Origin: Rariglobus sp041662485
GTDB taxonomy: Bacteria > Verrucomicrobiota > Verrucomicrobiia > Opitutales > Opitutaceae
Direction: 5' to 3'
DNA: 64,000 bases
Assembly (NCBI GenBank): GCA_041662485.1
Contig: JBAZSJ010000012.1
Coordinates: 49,098 to 113,097 of the forward strand
In this document: positions 57,363 to 64,000 of the stretch, piece by piece
Position numbering within the stretch: the first letter of the stretch is position 1
Layout: every line of letters starts with the position of its first letter
Position numbers and translations under genes: made by a program
Notes under the pieces: model-generated
What the model was told of the DNA's origin: nothing
Seen by the model: the letters and a program-made list of their open reading frames with translations, nothing else
Database searches by the model: none

Positions 57363-58442
57363 ATGGATACGGCTGAGCGGGCGGGCAACAAGGGCATTCA
57401 CCGGCGTCGAATCCTGGCGGGCGCCGTTCTGGCGGCCCTGAGTTTGTTTATTGTCGCCGGGGCGCAAGCTGCGCCCGGTCGCGCGCAGTCGTCGGCGAAT
57501 TCGACCAACCTGACGATCAAGGGTGTCGCTTATGTCGACGCCCGCATTTTTCTTCCCCGCTACGGGTTGAAGAGCGCGTCATGGGTCAAGACCGGCGAAC
57601 GGATGCGGTTTCAGGGGCCCAATGTCAGGATCGAGCTGGAGACCGACAAGCGCGATGTCGTATTCAACGGCCGGCGTGTGCTGCTCGGCGACCCAGTGGT
57701 GTTTTACGGCTCATCGCTCTACATCAGCCGTATTGACGCGGAAAAGCTTTTCGCACCCCTGCTCAATCCCGACGGGGCCTATTCTCCGCCGGTGCCGGCC
57801 GTGCGGGTGATCGCCATCGATGCGGGACACGGCGGTCAGGACACCGGCACGCAAAACAAGGCGCTCAAGGTTAACGAAAAAACCTTCACCCTCGACGTGG
57901 CCCTGCGTCTGCGGGCCCTGCTGAAGAAAGCGGGCTACAGGGTCGTGATGACGCGGACCGATGACCGCTTCATTCCGCTTCCCGACCGGGCCGAGATCGC
58001 CAACAAGGCGGGCGCGGATCTTTTCATCAGCATTCATTTCAACTCGGTGGAGAACGCCCCTGCGGTGCTCGGCACCGAGACCTTCGCGATGACCCCGCAG
58101 TATCAGCGATCCACGGCCACGTCGCCGAGCGAGAAGGATCCCGGCGCCCGCGTGGGCTATCCGGGCAACCGCAACGACCCGTGGAACGCGGTGCTGGGCT
58201 ACTGCATTCAAAACCACCTGCTCGCCAAGCTCGGCACCGAGGACCGCGGTTTCAAGCGGGCGCGTTTTGCGGTGCTCCGGCTGGTCAACGCCCCCGCCGT
58301 GCTGGTTGAAAGCGGCTACCTGTCGAATGCCGCCGAGGCGCGCAAGATCTGCACGGCTGCCTACCGGGACGACATCGCCGAAGGCATCGCGGCCGGCATC
58401 AAGGCCTACGCGGCCGCCACCGCGGCGGCGAAGGGGAAGTAA
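57363..58442 (+). CDS. N-acetylmuramoyl-L-alanine amidase (Amidase_3)
   Basis: Cuts the amide between MurNAc and the peptide stem in peptidoglycan during cell separation. Zinc/catalytic residues: His in IDAGHGGQDTGT, Glu in VNEKTFTLD, His in ISIHFNSVE and catalytic Glu in LVESGYLSN. N-terminal signal (RRRILAGAVLAALSLFIVAG) and a beta-rich AMIN-like stretch (about 45-140). ATG 57363 puts a 20-residue n-region before the signal; ATG 57321 is possible. About 359 residues. Confidence 0.92.
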   Translation: MDTAERAGNKGIHRRRILAGAVLAALSLFIVAGAQAAPGRAQSSANSTNLTIKGVAYVDARIFLPRYGLKSASWVKTGERMRFQGPNVRIELETDKRDVVFNGRRVLLGDPVVFYGSSLYISRIDAEKLFAPLLNPDGAYSPPVPAVRVIAIDAGHGGQDTGTQNKALKVNEKTFTLDVALRLRALLKKAGYRVVMTRTDDRFIPLPDRAEIANKAGADLFISIHFNSVENAPAVLGTETFAMTPQYQRSTATSPSEKDPGARVGYPGNRNDPWNAVLGYCIQNHLLAKLGTEDRGFKRARFAVLRLVNAPAVLVESGYLSNAAEARKICTAAYRDDIAEGIAAGIKAYAAATAAAKGK

Positions 58443-58503
58443 AACATCCGGGGCATTTTGACCGAGTCCTCCTTGCCAAAATGCCTCCCGCCTCACTTCT
58501 TCC

Positions 58504-58590
58504 CGTAGGAGCGGCTTTACGCCGCGAATCCGATCATCGCGAGCAAGCTCGCTCCCACGTCGATCGATCACGGCATAAAGCCGCTCCTAC
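58504..58590. repeat. Compound palindromic repeat (two kinds nested)
   Basis: Outer arms GTAGGAGCGGCTTTACGCCG (58504 on) and CGGCATAAAGCCGCTCCTAC (to 58590). Inside sits a half element ATCGCGAGCAAGCTCGCTCC and CAC, another arm type from the same family, so one repeat seems to have landed in another. Confidence 0.8.
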
Positions 58591-58632
58591 ATTCAAGCCG
58601 AAGCAAGCTTCGGGATATCAGACCCAAAGAGT

Positions 58633-59031
58633 ATGAACACGATCCCCTATCTCTTGATCGCACTCGGCGGTGCGCTTGGCAGCGTGGCGCGCTTCGCGCT
58701 GTCGGGCGTGGCCGCCACCCAGCTCGGTTCGACCTTTCCCTGGGGCACGCTTATCGTGAATGTCCTCGGCTCGTTTGTGATCGGCTTCTTCTCCGCGTTT
58801 ACCGGACCCGAGGGCAGGTGGACGGTGGGCGAAGGCGGGCGCATGTTTTTCATGACCGGCGTGCTGGGCGGCTTCACCACGTTCTCGTCGTTCAGCCTGC
58901 AAACTCTCGCGCTGGCCCGCGATGGCGAGTGGTGGCGCGCGGGGGGCAACGTGGCCGGCTCGATGGTGATCTGCCTCGTCGCGGTGTGGCTCGGCCACAT
59001 GCTGGCCGTCGCGCTCAATCCCTCCCGCTGA
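58633..59031 (+). CDS. crcB: CrcB fluoride ion exporter
   Basis: Four-helix dual-topology membrane protein that exports fluoride. IALGGALGSVARFALSG, FPWGTLIVNVLGSFVIGFF, TGVLGGFTTFSSFSLQTL. 132 residues, normal. No fluoride riboswitch pattern was found upstream; a compound repeat is there instead. Confidence 0.95.
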   Translation: MNTIPYLLIALGGALGSVARFALSGVAATQLGSTFPWGTLIVNVLGSFVIGFFSAFTGPEGRWTVGEGGRMFFMTGVLGGFTTFSSFSLQTLALARDGEWWRAGGNVAGSMVICLVAVWLGHMLAVALNPSR

Positions 59032-59037
59032 ACCTGA

Positions 59038-59158
59038 AGCGGTTCAAATGAAACTGTAGCCGGGGTCGTTGACCCCGGTTCGGGAGATTCCTAAGGCACC
59101 GGGGTCGGCGACCCCGGCTACAACAATCAAAAACGGTCGCGACGTCATTTGAACCGCT
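59038..59158. repeat. Nested inverted repeats, outer GCGGTTCAAATGA, inner GTAGCCGGGGTC
   Basis: Outer arms AGCGGTTCAAATGA (59038-59051) and TCATTTGAACCGCT (59145-59158), a perfect 14-base match. Inside, GTAGCCGGGGTCGTTGACCC (59056 on) pairs with CCGGGGTCGGCGACCCCGGC and TAC (to 59121). The inner part has the same plan as the other repeats; the outer pair is an extra layer. Confidence 0.9.
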
Positions 59159-59213
59159 CCAAGGTGAAACCGCCCTTGCCAGCGCGGACGGCGTGGCGTG
59201 TCCTTGATCCACG

Positions 59214-59633
59214 ATGACCTGGCTTTTTTGGGCGCTCCTTTCGGCGTTGTTCGCGGGGCTCACCGCGATACTCGCCAAGATCGGCGTGTCGGGGGTGGAT
59301 TCCAATCTCGCCATGGCGGTGCGCACGTCGGTGGTGCTGGTGTTCGCGTGGGGTGTGGCGCTGGCCACCGGCCCGGCGAACGCGATGACGGGATTCTCCC
59401 GGCGCACATGGTTGTTTCTGGTGCTTTCCGGCCTGGCCACGGGATTGTCGTGGCTGTGCTATTTCCGCGCACTGAAGCTGGGCGAGGCGTCAAAGGTCGC
59501 GCCGATCGACAAGCTGAGCGTGGTGTTCGTGCTGCTCTTCGCGGCGATGTTTCTGGGCGAGCAGATTACCTGGCGCACGGGGTTGGGCGGCGGACTGATC
59601 GTGGCGGGCGCGATCGTGCTGGCGTTGAAGTGA
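59214..59633 (+). CDS. Small EamA-family (DMT) membrane transporter
   Basis: 139 residues, half the size of a full EamA protein: about five helices, with WALLSALFAGLTAILAKIGV, SGLATGLSWLCYFRALKLGE and PIDKLSVVFVLLFAAMFLGE. This short form works as a dimer, likely for a small metabolite. ATG 59214. It stands between the nested repeat and the methyltransferase; no substrate clue. Confidence 0.92.
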   Translation: MTWLFWALLSALFAGLTAILAKIGVSGVDSNLAMAVRTSVVLVFAWGVALATGPANAMTGFSRRTWLFLVLSGLATGLSWLCYFRALKLGEASKVAPIDKLSVVFVLLFAAMFLGEQITWRTGLGGGLIVAGAIVLALK

Positions 59634-59705
59634 AGCCTAACGTCGGGGGGCGGCACCCACTTCTACACGACTGGAACCGCTCGCTTTGACCGTAGGTGTG
59701 CAAGT

Positions 59706-62543
59706 TTAGCAAAACGCGAGTAACGTGTGGAAAATGTCGATTGGCTCGCTGGACTCAGCTCGTTGATGCCGACTCTTGAAGGTGTGTTTGGGGCCGGCTT
59801 TGAATGAGTGGGGGTTTGATTTGGCTCCATTCGGGAGAGGCAGAGAAGACGCTTCAACGGCTAGTTTGGCTTCGATTTTGATTTTCCAATGCGCAATCGA
59901 ATCGGTCTGAACGTAGCCCAACATGCCGCCGACGCTATCGCTCTTTGCGTAGTAACTGCCGACGAATGCGCCAAGCCCTTCATCATCCATGTATGAACTT
60001 ACCGAGTCGCTTCGATAAAGCCTCTTCGCTTCGACGCAAAAACGCGGGTTCGGCAATCGCCCCTTGCTTACGAATTTAATGTCGAGTCGAGGGCGATACT
60101 TGCCTCGTCTGATGTCTCTCGTGACCGGATTTTTTGCGCCGTGGAGCGGGCGTTGATCATGCACCGAGTAAAGGTTCATCCATCGCTTGGTGGGTTGTTC
60201 TTCCGTGAGAATGTGCGGTGGCTCAAAGACACGAAGACCCACGCTGCCACCTTGAAGCCTAAGCCAACTTCCCTTGTTCGAACCAAGTGCAGCTGTCGGA
60301 AATGAAAACACACACCTGAATCTTTTAAGCTTTTCGGGAAGCAAGACCGGCTGGCCTAGATACTTCTTAAATTGCTTATATCCCTTCGCTTCATCAGCCA
60401 GCTCTTCGGCAGAATCCTTGGCATCAGTTTCTTCATCTACCGAAGATTTTTTTTGCGGGGTTACGTAAAGGTCAGGGCCTTGCGCGACCAATAGGTCGCC
60501 ATCGTCTTGGAGTTTTCCAAGTGATGGCCATTTCTTTTCCAGCCGCTTTATCAGTCGTTCGTCCCAAGGCGTGCCCCACATCGCGAGTTTCCATGGCAAA
60601 CCACTGCCCGAAGCGACTTCGGCGAGCGTGAGCGTGCGGATTTCGCTACCATTGATCGTCAGGCTCCAGATTTTCGAACGCTCACCATCTGCCAGCGGAC
60701 GGGTCGCTTCTTGGTTTACGACGAAAGGCGAGAATGTGGTGATCGGTTCGTCTGGTGAGGGCGTTTGGTCTTCGGGCCGAAGACGGTAAAAGAGCGCGGC
60801 GGTCGGCACACGTGCGCGGCCATCGAAGAGGACTTCGGCGAGATTGGAGAAATTGGCGACCCCGTGGACTTGGAAGTGCTGGAAGAAGGCCCGACGAAAA
60901 GCGGCGGAGGGTTCTTCGAAGAGGCCCATCGCCGGGACCAATAATCCGCATTCGCCATCGGGCTTGAGCAGGCGCGGGGCTGCCCACGCGAAGGCTTGGG
61001 CGACTTGGTGCATACCGACGGGAGAAGTCGGGGATTCTCTCTGCAGCCACTCCCATACGGGTTGGTCGTCGTCGGTGAGTTTGTTCTGTTTGAGGGCTTT
61101 CCACGGTGGATTGCCGATGACCCAGTCGTAGCCTTTGCCGGAAGCGGCCGACCGCAGCTTGGCATCGAGCTCAAAGAAGTTTCCTTTGAAAATGTTTTGT
61201 TCGCGGAGGGACGGCAGTTTGAACTTCGAAACACGCCCCATGAGATCGGGCGGATCGATGTAATCGAGGAGCGTGAGCTGAAGGCCGAGTTGAGTCACTT
61301 GGCAGGCATCGCCATCGAGATCGGCACCGAAAATGCAGGTTTCGAGGAGTTGCTTCAGCTCGCTGGGTTTGGGGCGTGGGCCTGTGGGCGGGTAGGTGGT
61401 TTCGATGAGCCGGCGATAGGCTTGGACAAGAAACGCGCCGGAGCCGCTGCTCGGGTCGAGAATCTTCATGCCGGCGCGTAGCGGCTTCTTTGACTCCATC
61501 TCTGCGAGCACGTAGTTCACCAACGGCAAAGGCGTGTAGTAGGCACTCGCTTCCTCTCCTTTGGTTTTGGCGGATGGCGAGGCCGATTTTTCGTCGGAGA
61601 TATGGAGAAACTGCTCGTAAATTAACGAGAGGGTTTCGATCGGGATGAATGAAAAATCGTAGGCCTTGAAACCGAGGTGCAGCTGGCTCGCGCCGGAAGT
61701 GAATTGATCGCCTTCGAAAACGGCGGCGACATGGCGAATGTGCGCGAGCTTGGGAGCATTTTTTCCGGAAAAGGAGAGAGGGAAGACTTCGCCGTTGAGC
61801 CAGTCGTCCAAGTGATCGGAGACCGATTTTAGGCCATCGCGAGTCGCGTTGCGTCCGAAAATGGCAGCGGCGTTGAGATCCCATTCCTCGAGGCGGCGGT
61901 CGGACAGGATATCGCGGTCTCGAAGGTAACGCAGATACACATATTTTCCGATGAGTGCGTGTGAGGTATCCTTGTCCAGGTCACCGCCGCTTGGCTGGCG
62001 CAGCCATTTGTCCAGTTCGCGAAGGTCTGCGAGCAGTTCGTGATAGACACGTTTTTTAGGATCAACCTGCCAAGATGGCTGACTTAACAGCCGTCCCGAA
62101 TCGATGGAACGGGAATGGAAGAGATCGATGATGTCTTGGCACTGGTTGAACTCTGTCAGCGCGCGAAGAATGCCGCTGGCGCTGGCTTGAGGTTCGGTTC
62201 CATAACGAAACCCGGAATAAACCCGGACGCCTTGCGGGGTATGCACGAGCACGTAGGGCACAACATCTTGATTCCACACGAGTTTGTGGAGATCGCTGGC
62301 CGCGGCGGCATCATCAGCGCGGCAGACGTAAACAATGGGGACAATCCGCTCCGGCTGGGTGCTGGAATCGCGGAGGCAGTAAACGCCTTCGACTCGCCAG
62401 CGACTCGGCGCATCGGATTTGGATTCCCCGCGCCGGAAGATATGGCCGTAGCCAGGCGCGGAATCGAAGCCGACATCCCCGCGACGAAGGTAGGACCGCG
62501 ACTCAGCATAGCCGAGTTGATCGACTAGTTCTTCGAGGGTCAT
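59706..62543 (-). CDS. Type IIG-like adenine DNA methyltransferase with C-terminal nuclease-like domain
   Basis: 945 residues. SAM motif I ILDPSSGSGAFLVQA (about 361-375) and catalytic NPPW (478-481) give an N6-adenine MTase of the Eco57I type. N-terminal ~200 residues (IVPIVYVCRADDAAAASDLH) and LIGKYVYLRYLRDRD precede it. After the target-recognition part, residues about 821-945 hold DIKFVSKG...FCVEAKRLYR: Asp821...Glu838-x-Lys840, a possible PD-(D/E)xK nuclease core. Lower GC than neighbours, so probably acquired. Alone, without a specificity or helicase gene. A defence role is inferred. Confidence 0.82.
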   Translation of the reverse strand: MTLEELVDQLGYAESRSYLRRGDVGFDSAPGYGHIFRRGESKSDAPSRWRVEGVYCLRDSSTQPERIVPIVYVCRADDAAAASDLHKLVWNQDVVPYVLVHTPQGVRVYSGFRYGTEPQASASGILRALTEFNQCQDIIDLFHSRSIDSGRLLSQPSWQVDPKKRVYHELLADLRELDKWLRQPSGGDLDKDTSHALIGKYVYLRYLRDRDILSDRRLEEWDLNAAAIFGRNATRDGLKSVSDHLDDWLNGEVFPLSFSGKNAPKLAHIRHVAAVFEGDQFTSGASQLHLGFKAYDFSFIPIETLSLIYEQFLHISDEKSASPSAKTKGEEASAYYTPLPLVNYVLAEMESKKPLRAGMKILDPSSGSGAFLVQAYRRLIETTYPPTGPRPKPSELKQLLETCIFGADLDGDACQVTQLGLQLTLLDYIDPPDLMGRVSKFKLPSLREQNIFKGNFFELDAKLRSAASGKGYDWVIGNPPWKALKQNKLTDDDQPVWEWLQRESPTSPVGMHQVAQAFAWAAPRLLKPDGECGLLVPAMGLFEEPSAAFRRAFFQHFQVHGVANFSNLAEVLFDGRARVPTAALFYRLRPEDQTPSPDEPITTFSPFVVNQEATRPLADGERSKIWSLTINGSEIRTLTLAEVASGSGLPWKLAMWGTPWDERLIKRLEKKWPSLGKLQDDGDLLVAQGPDLYVTPQKKSSVDEETDAKDSAEELADEAKGYKQFKKYLGQPVLLPEKLKRFRCVFSFPTAALGSNKGSWLRLQGGSVGLRVFEPPHILTEEQPTKRWMNLYSVHDQRPLHGAKNPVTRDIRRGKYRPRLDIKFVSKGRLPNPRFCVEAKRLYRSDSVSSYMDDEGLGAFVGSYYAKSDSVGGMLGYVQTDSIAHWKIKIEAKLAVEASSLPLPNGAKSNPHSFKAGPKHTFKSRHQRAESSEPIDIFHTLLAFC

Positions 62544-62702
62544 GGAGAAAGCCCTGAAAGCAGATGGAGGTTGGTTGTCTGAGCAGATGTCACGCGCAGG
62601 AGATTTGGCGTGCGATTTCGGCTAGGCAAGGATGCAGCTGTCAATTTTTCCATTCGGCCTCCTATGAGGCGGGCTAGAGGCAGGGAGGTTCATGACGTTC
62701 TC

Positions 62703-63737
62703 TCACGGTTTCGGCGCGACGGTGGCGGCCTGGCGCTTGAGGAGTTGTGCGCGGAGATAGACGTCGGGTTCGGCCTTTTGGTAGGCGGTGAGCCAGATGC
62801 TGGACAACATTTCGCCGCCTCGAAGGAGTTGCTCGCCGATGAAGGCGCGTCCGGGGGCGTCGGGGCGGTCGGGGGCGTCGGGTTTCAGGGCGCCGGTTTG
62901 ATCCAGTTTGTAGAGTGGCTCGACCTGGGCGTTGGAGGCGACGAGGTAGGCGAGCACATCGGTGAAGATCGGGTCACGGTCGGTGGCGGGAGATTTTCCC
63001 AGGATGTGCGCGGGTTTGGCGTGCGGGACGAGGTCGGCTTCGGTGAGCTTTATCTTGTCGATGTAACCGCCGTCGATCCAGGCGTGGAAGCGGGGCCAGG
63101 TGGTGTAGTGGTGCGGGTTCTCGCCGACCCAGCCGTTGTGGTGCCTGGTGACGTGGAGGGGCTGGGCACCGTCGCCGACGTAGTGGCCCATCACGCCCAT
63201 GATGTAGAGGACGTTGGCGCGGGCGTTGGCGACTTCCTCGGGCGTGCCGTATTGCTCGTAGGTTTTGAGGTAGGAGAAGGCGGACTTGAGCTTACCGTAG
63301 TTCTCGGTGATCGCCCACGGGAGGAAGCCGATGAGCTCGCGGACGTGGTCCTTGTTTTTGTCGGGATTGATGGCCGCGAATTTTTCGGGGTGGGCGGCGC
63401 GGGCGTCGGCGAGCCGGGCGGCGAAGACGTAACGGAACTCGCTCACCTTATCCAACGCGATGCCGGCGTCGGCGAGGTCCTCCATGTCGAGGTAGTGGTC
63501 GGGTTTGTTGTCGTGCTGGAGGGGGAGGTCGGTGACGTTGCGCCAGCGGTCGGGTTCGCCGGCGAGGAAGGCGATGCGGGCGGCGGCCTCGGGGGTTTTG
63601 ACGAAGGCGGGGAAATCCGCCGGGAGGCCGGCGAGGGCGAGCTGGTTGACGATGCGGTGGCCGGCGTAGTCCCAGGCGCGGCAGTCGAGGACGGCGAACA
63701 ACAGCAGGGCGGGGATGGCGAGGCGGCGGAGAAGCAT
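62703..63737 (-). CDS. Secreted S1/P1-type nuclease (zinc-dependent)
   Basis: 344 residues with a signal peptide (about 1-21, ending DCRA), after which the mature N-terminal Trp (WDYAGHRIVNQLA) binds zinc as in S1/P1 nucleases. Other zinc ligands: DNKPDHYLDMED, MGVMGHYVGDGAQPLHVTRHHNG. Cuts single-stranded DNA/RNA or releases 3'-nucleotides, likely periplasmic phosphate or nucleotide scavenging. It lies 159 bases upstream of the methyltransferase on the same strand. ATG 63737. Confidence 0.9.
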   Translation of the reverse strand: MLLRRLAIPALLLFAVLDCRAWDYAGHRIVNQLALAGLPADFPAFVKTPEAAARIAFLAGEPDRWRNVTDLPLQHDNKPDHYLDMEDLADAGIALDKVSEFRYVFAARLADARAAHPEKFAAINPDKNKDHVRELIGFLPWAITENYGKLKSAFSYLKTYEQYGTPEEVANARANVLYIMGVMGHYVGDGAQPLHVTRHHNGWVGENPHHYTTWPRFHAWIDGGYIDKIKLTEADLVPHAKPAHILGKSPATDRDPIFTDVLAYLVASNAQVEPLYKLDQTGALKPDAPDRPDAPGRAFIGEQLLRGGEMLSSIWLTAYQKAEPDVYLRAQLLKRQAATVAPKP

Positions 63738-64000
63738 GAATCTGGGATTGGCCGACAGGGGCGCAGGTTCCCAGCATTTTCAGCGTCGTGCGGGCCCGGT
63801 TTATTTTCCAGACACACCCTAGGCGCTGTCTTCAAAATAACCCGACGCTCTGCTTACGCCCTGCGGGCGAGAAGGAAACCAAGCTGGGCCGGCGTTGCCC
63901 TCGGCGGCACGGGCCGCTGGCCCGCCTCGTGTGCCCGGCATGGGCGTGAACTAAACATATGAAACGAAATGTTCGGAGAAAGTGACAACAACCGTAGCCA
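63738..64000. other. Non-coding end of window
   Basis: 263 bases upstream of the S1/P1 gene with no convincing gene. Holds GC-rich inverted stretches (about 63890-63925, GGGCCGGCG... GGGCCGCTGGCCC) and an open end. Nothing further can be supported. Confidence 0.5.

Noticed and set aside
58591..58632. Fluoride riboswitch before crcB
   Set aside because: The 42 bases between the repeat and the ATG are too short and no matching conserved core was found.
62703..63737. S1/P1 nuclease as partner of the methyltransferase in a defence system
   Set aside because: It has a signal peptide and a mature N-terminal zinc-binding Trp, so it acts outside the cytoplasm; adjacency is probably chance.
63820..63845. 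Possible insertion-sequence end (GGCGCTGTCTTCAAAATA)
   Set aside because: No matching second end, transposase or target duplication in the window.

Overview
The window is a high-GC bacterial chromosome segment. LpxA, TatC, an outer-membrane-barrel protein and periplasmic enzymes show a Gram-negative (diderm) cell. The gene style and the many intergenic palindromes suggest a verrucomicrobial, Opitutaceae-like organism; that is an inference, because no rRNA or other taxonomic marker is present.

Layout. 1-4615 (minus): kdpFABC, a high-affinity K+ pump, with kdpC cut by the left edge and a previously easy-to-miss 27-residue kdpF. 4748-20500: housekeeping genes (DEAD-box helicase, GH3 glycosidase, HNH protein, GAF histidine kinase, glnD, valS, cysH, tatC). 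20501-21500: a cluster of four AAAGTAACC palindromes around a small HTH gene. 21501-30851: prfB with a canonical programmed +1 frameshift, an SGNH hydrolase, an unassigned enzyme, a 1223-residue Sel1/coiled-coil protein, and sucD/sucC. 30978-31457: a phage-CII-like HTH gene.

31892-50355 is the nitrogen core: a porin-like protein and urtABCDE (urea ABC uptake), each with a good sigma-54 -24/-12 element, then ureAB, ureC, and further on ureE, ureF, ureG, ureD and a hupE/ureJ-type nickel permease. Together they would import urea, hydrolyse it to ammonia and supply nickel to the enzyme. Between ureC and ureE sits a carbohydrate block (LacI regulator, two sialidase-fold proteins, KDPG aldolase, KDG kinase) that splits the urease locus. 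glnD (PII signalling, 12400-15210) fits the same nitrogen theme but is not adjacent.

51093-59633: two small lower-GC genes, rph, then aroB, an unknown gene, lpxA, pdxA, an A-type Fe-S carrier, infC, an amidase, crcB and a small EamA protein. 59706-63737: a large lower-GC adenine methyltransferase with a candidate C-terminal nuclease motif, and a secreted S1/P1-type nuclease.

Main unusual signals: (1) palindromic intergenic repeats of at least seven kinds, two of which lie in frame INSIDE conserved genes (kdpB nucleotide-binding region; ureF N-terminus); (2) the HTH gene wrapped in palindromes whose arms extend with copy-specific compensating bases; (3) a 12-bp motif shared upstream of both HTH genes; (4) two sigma-54 sites driving urea import; (5) a single-chain methyltransferase/nuclease candidate. 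No tRNA, rRNA, CRISPR array or complete insertion sequence was found.
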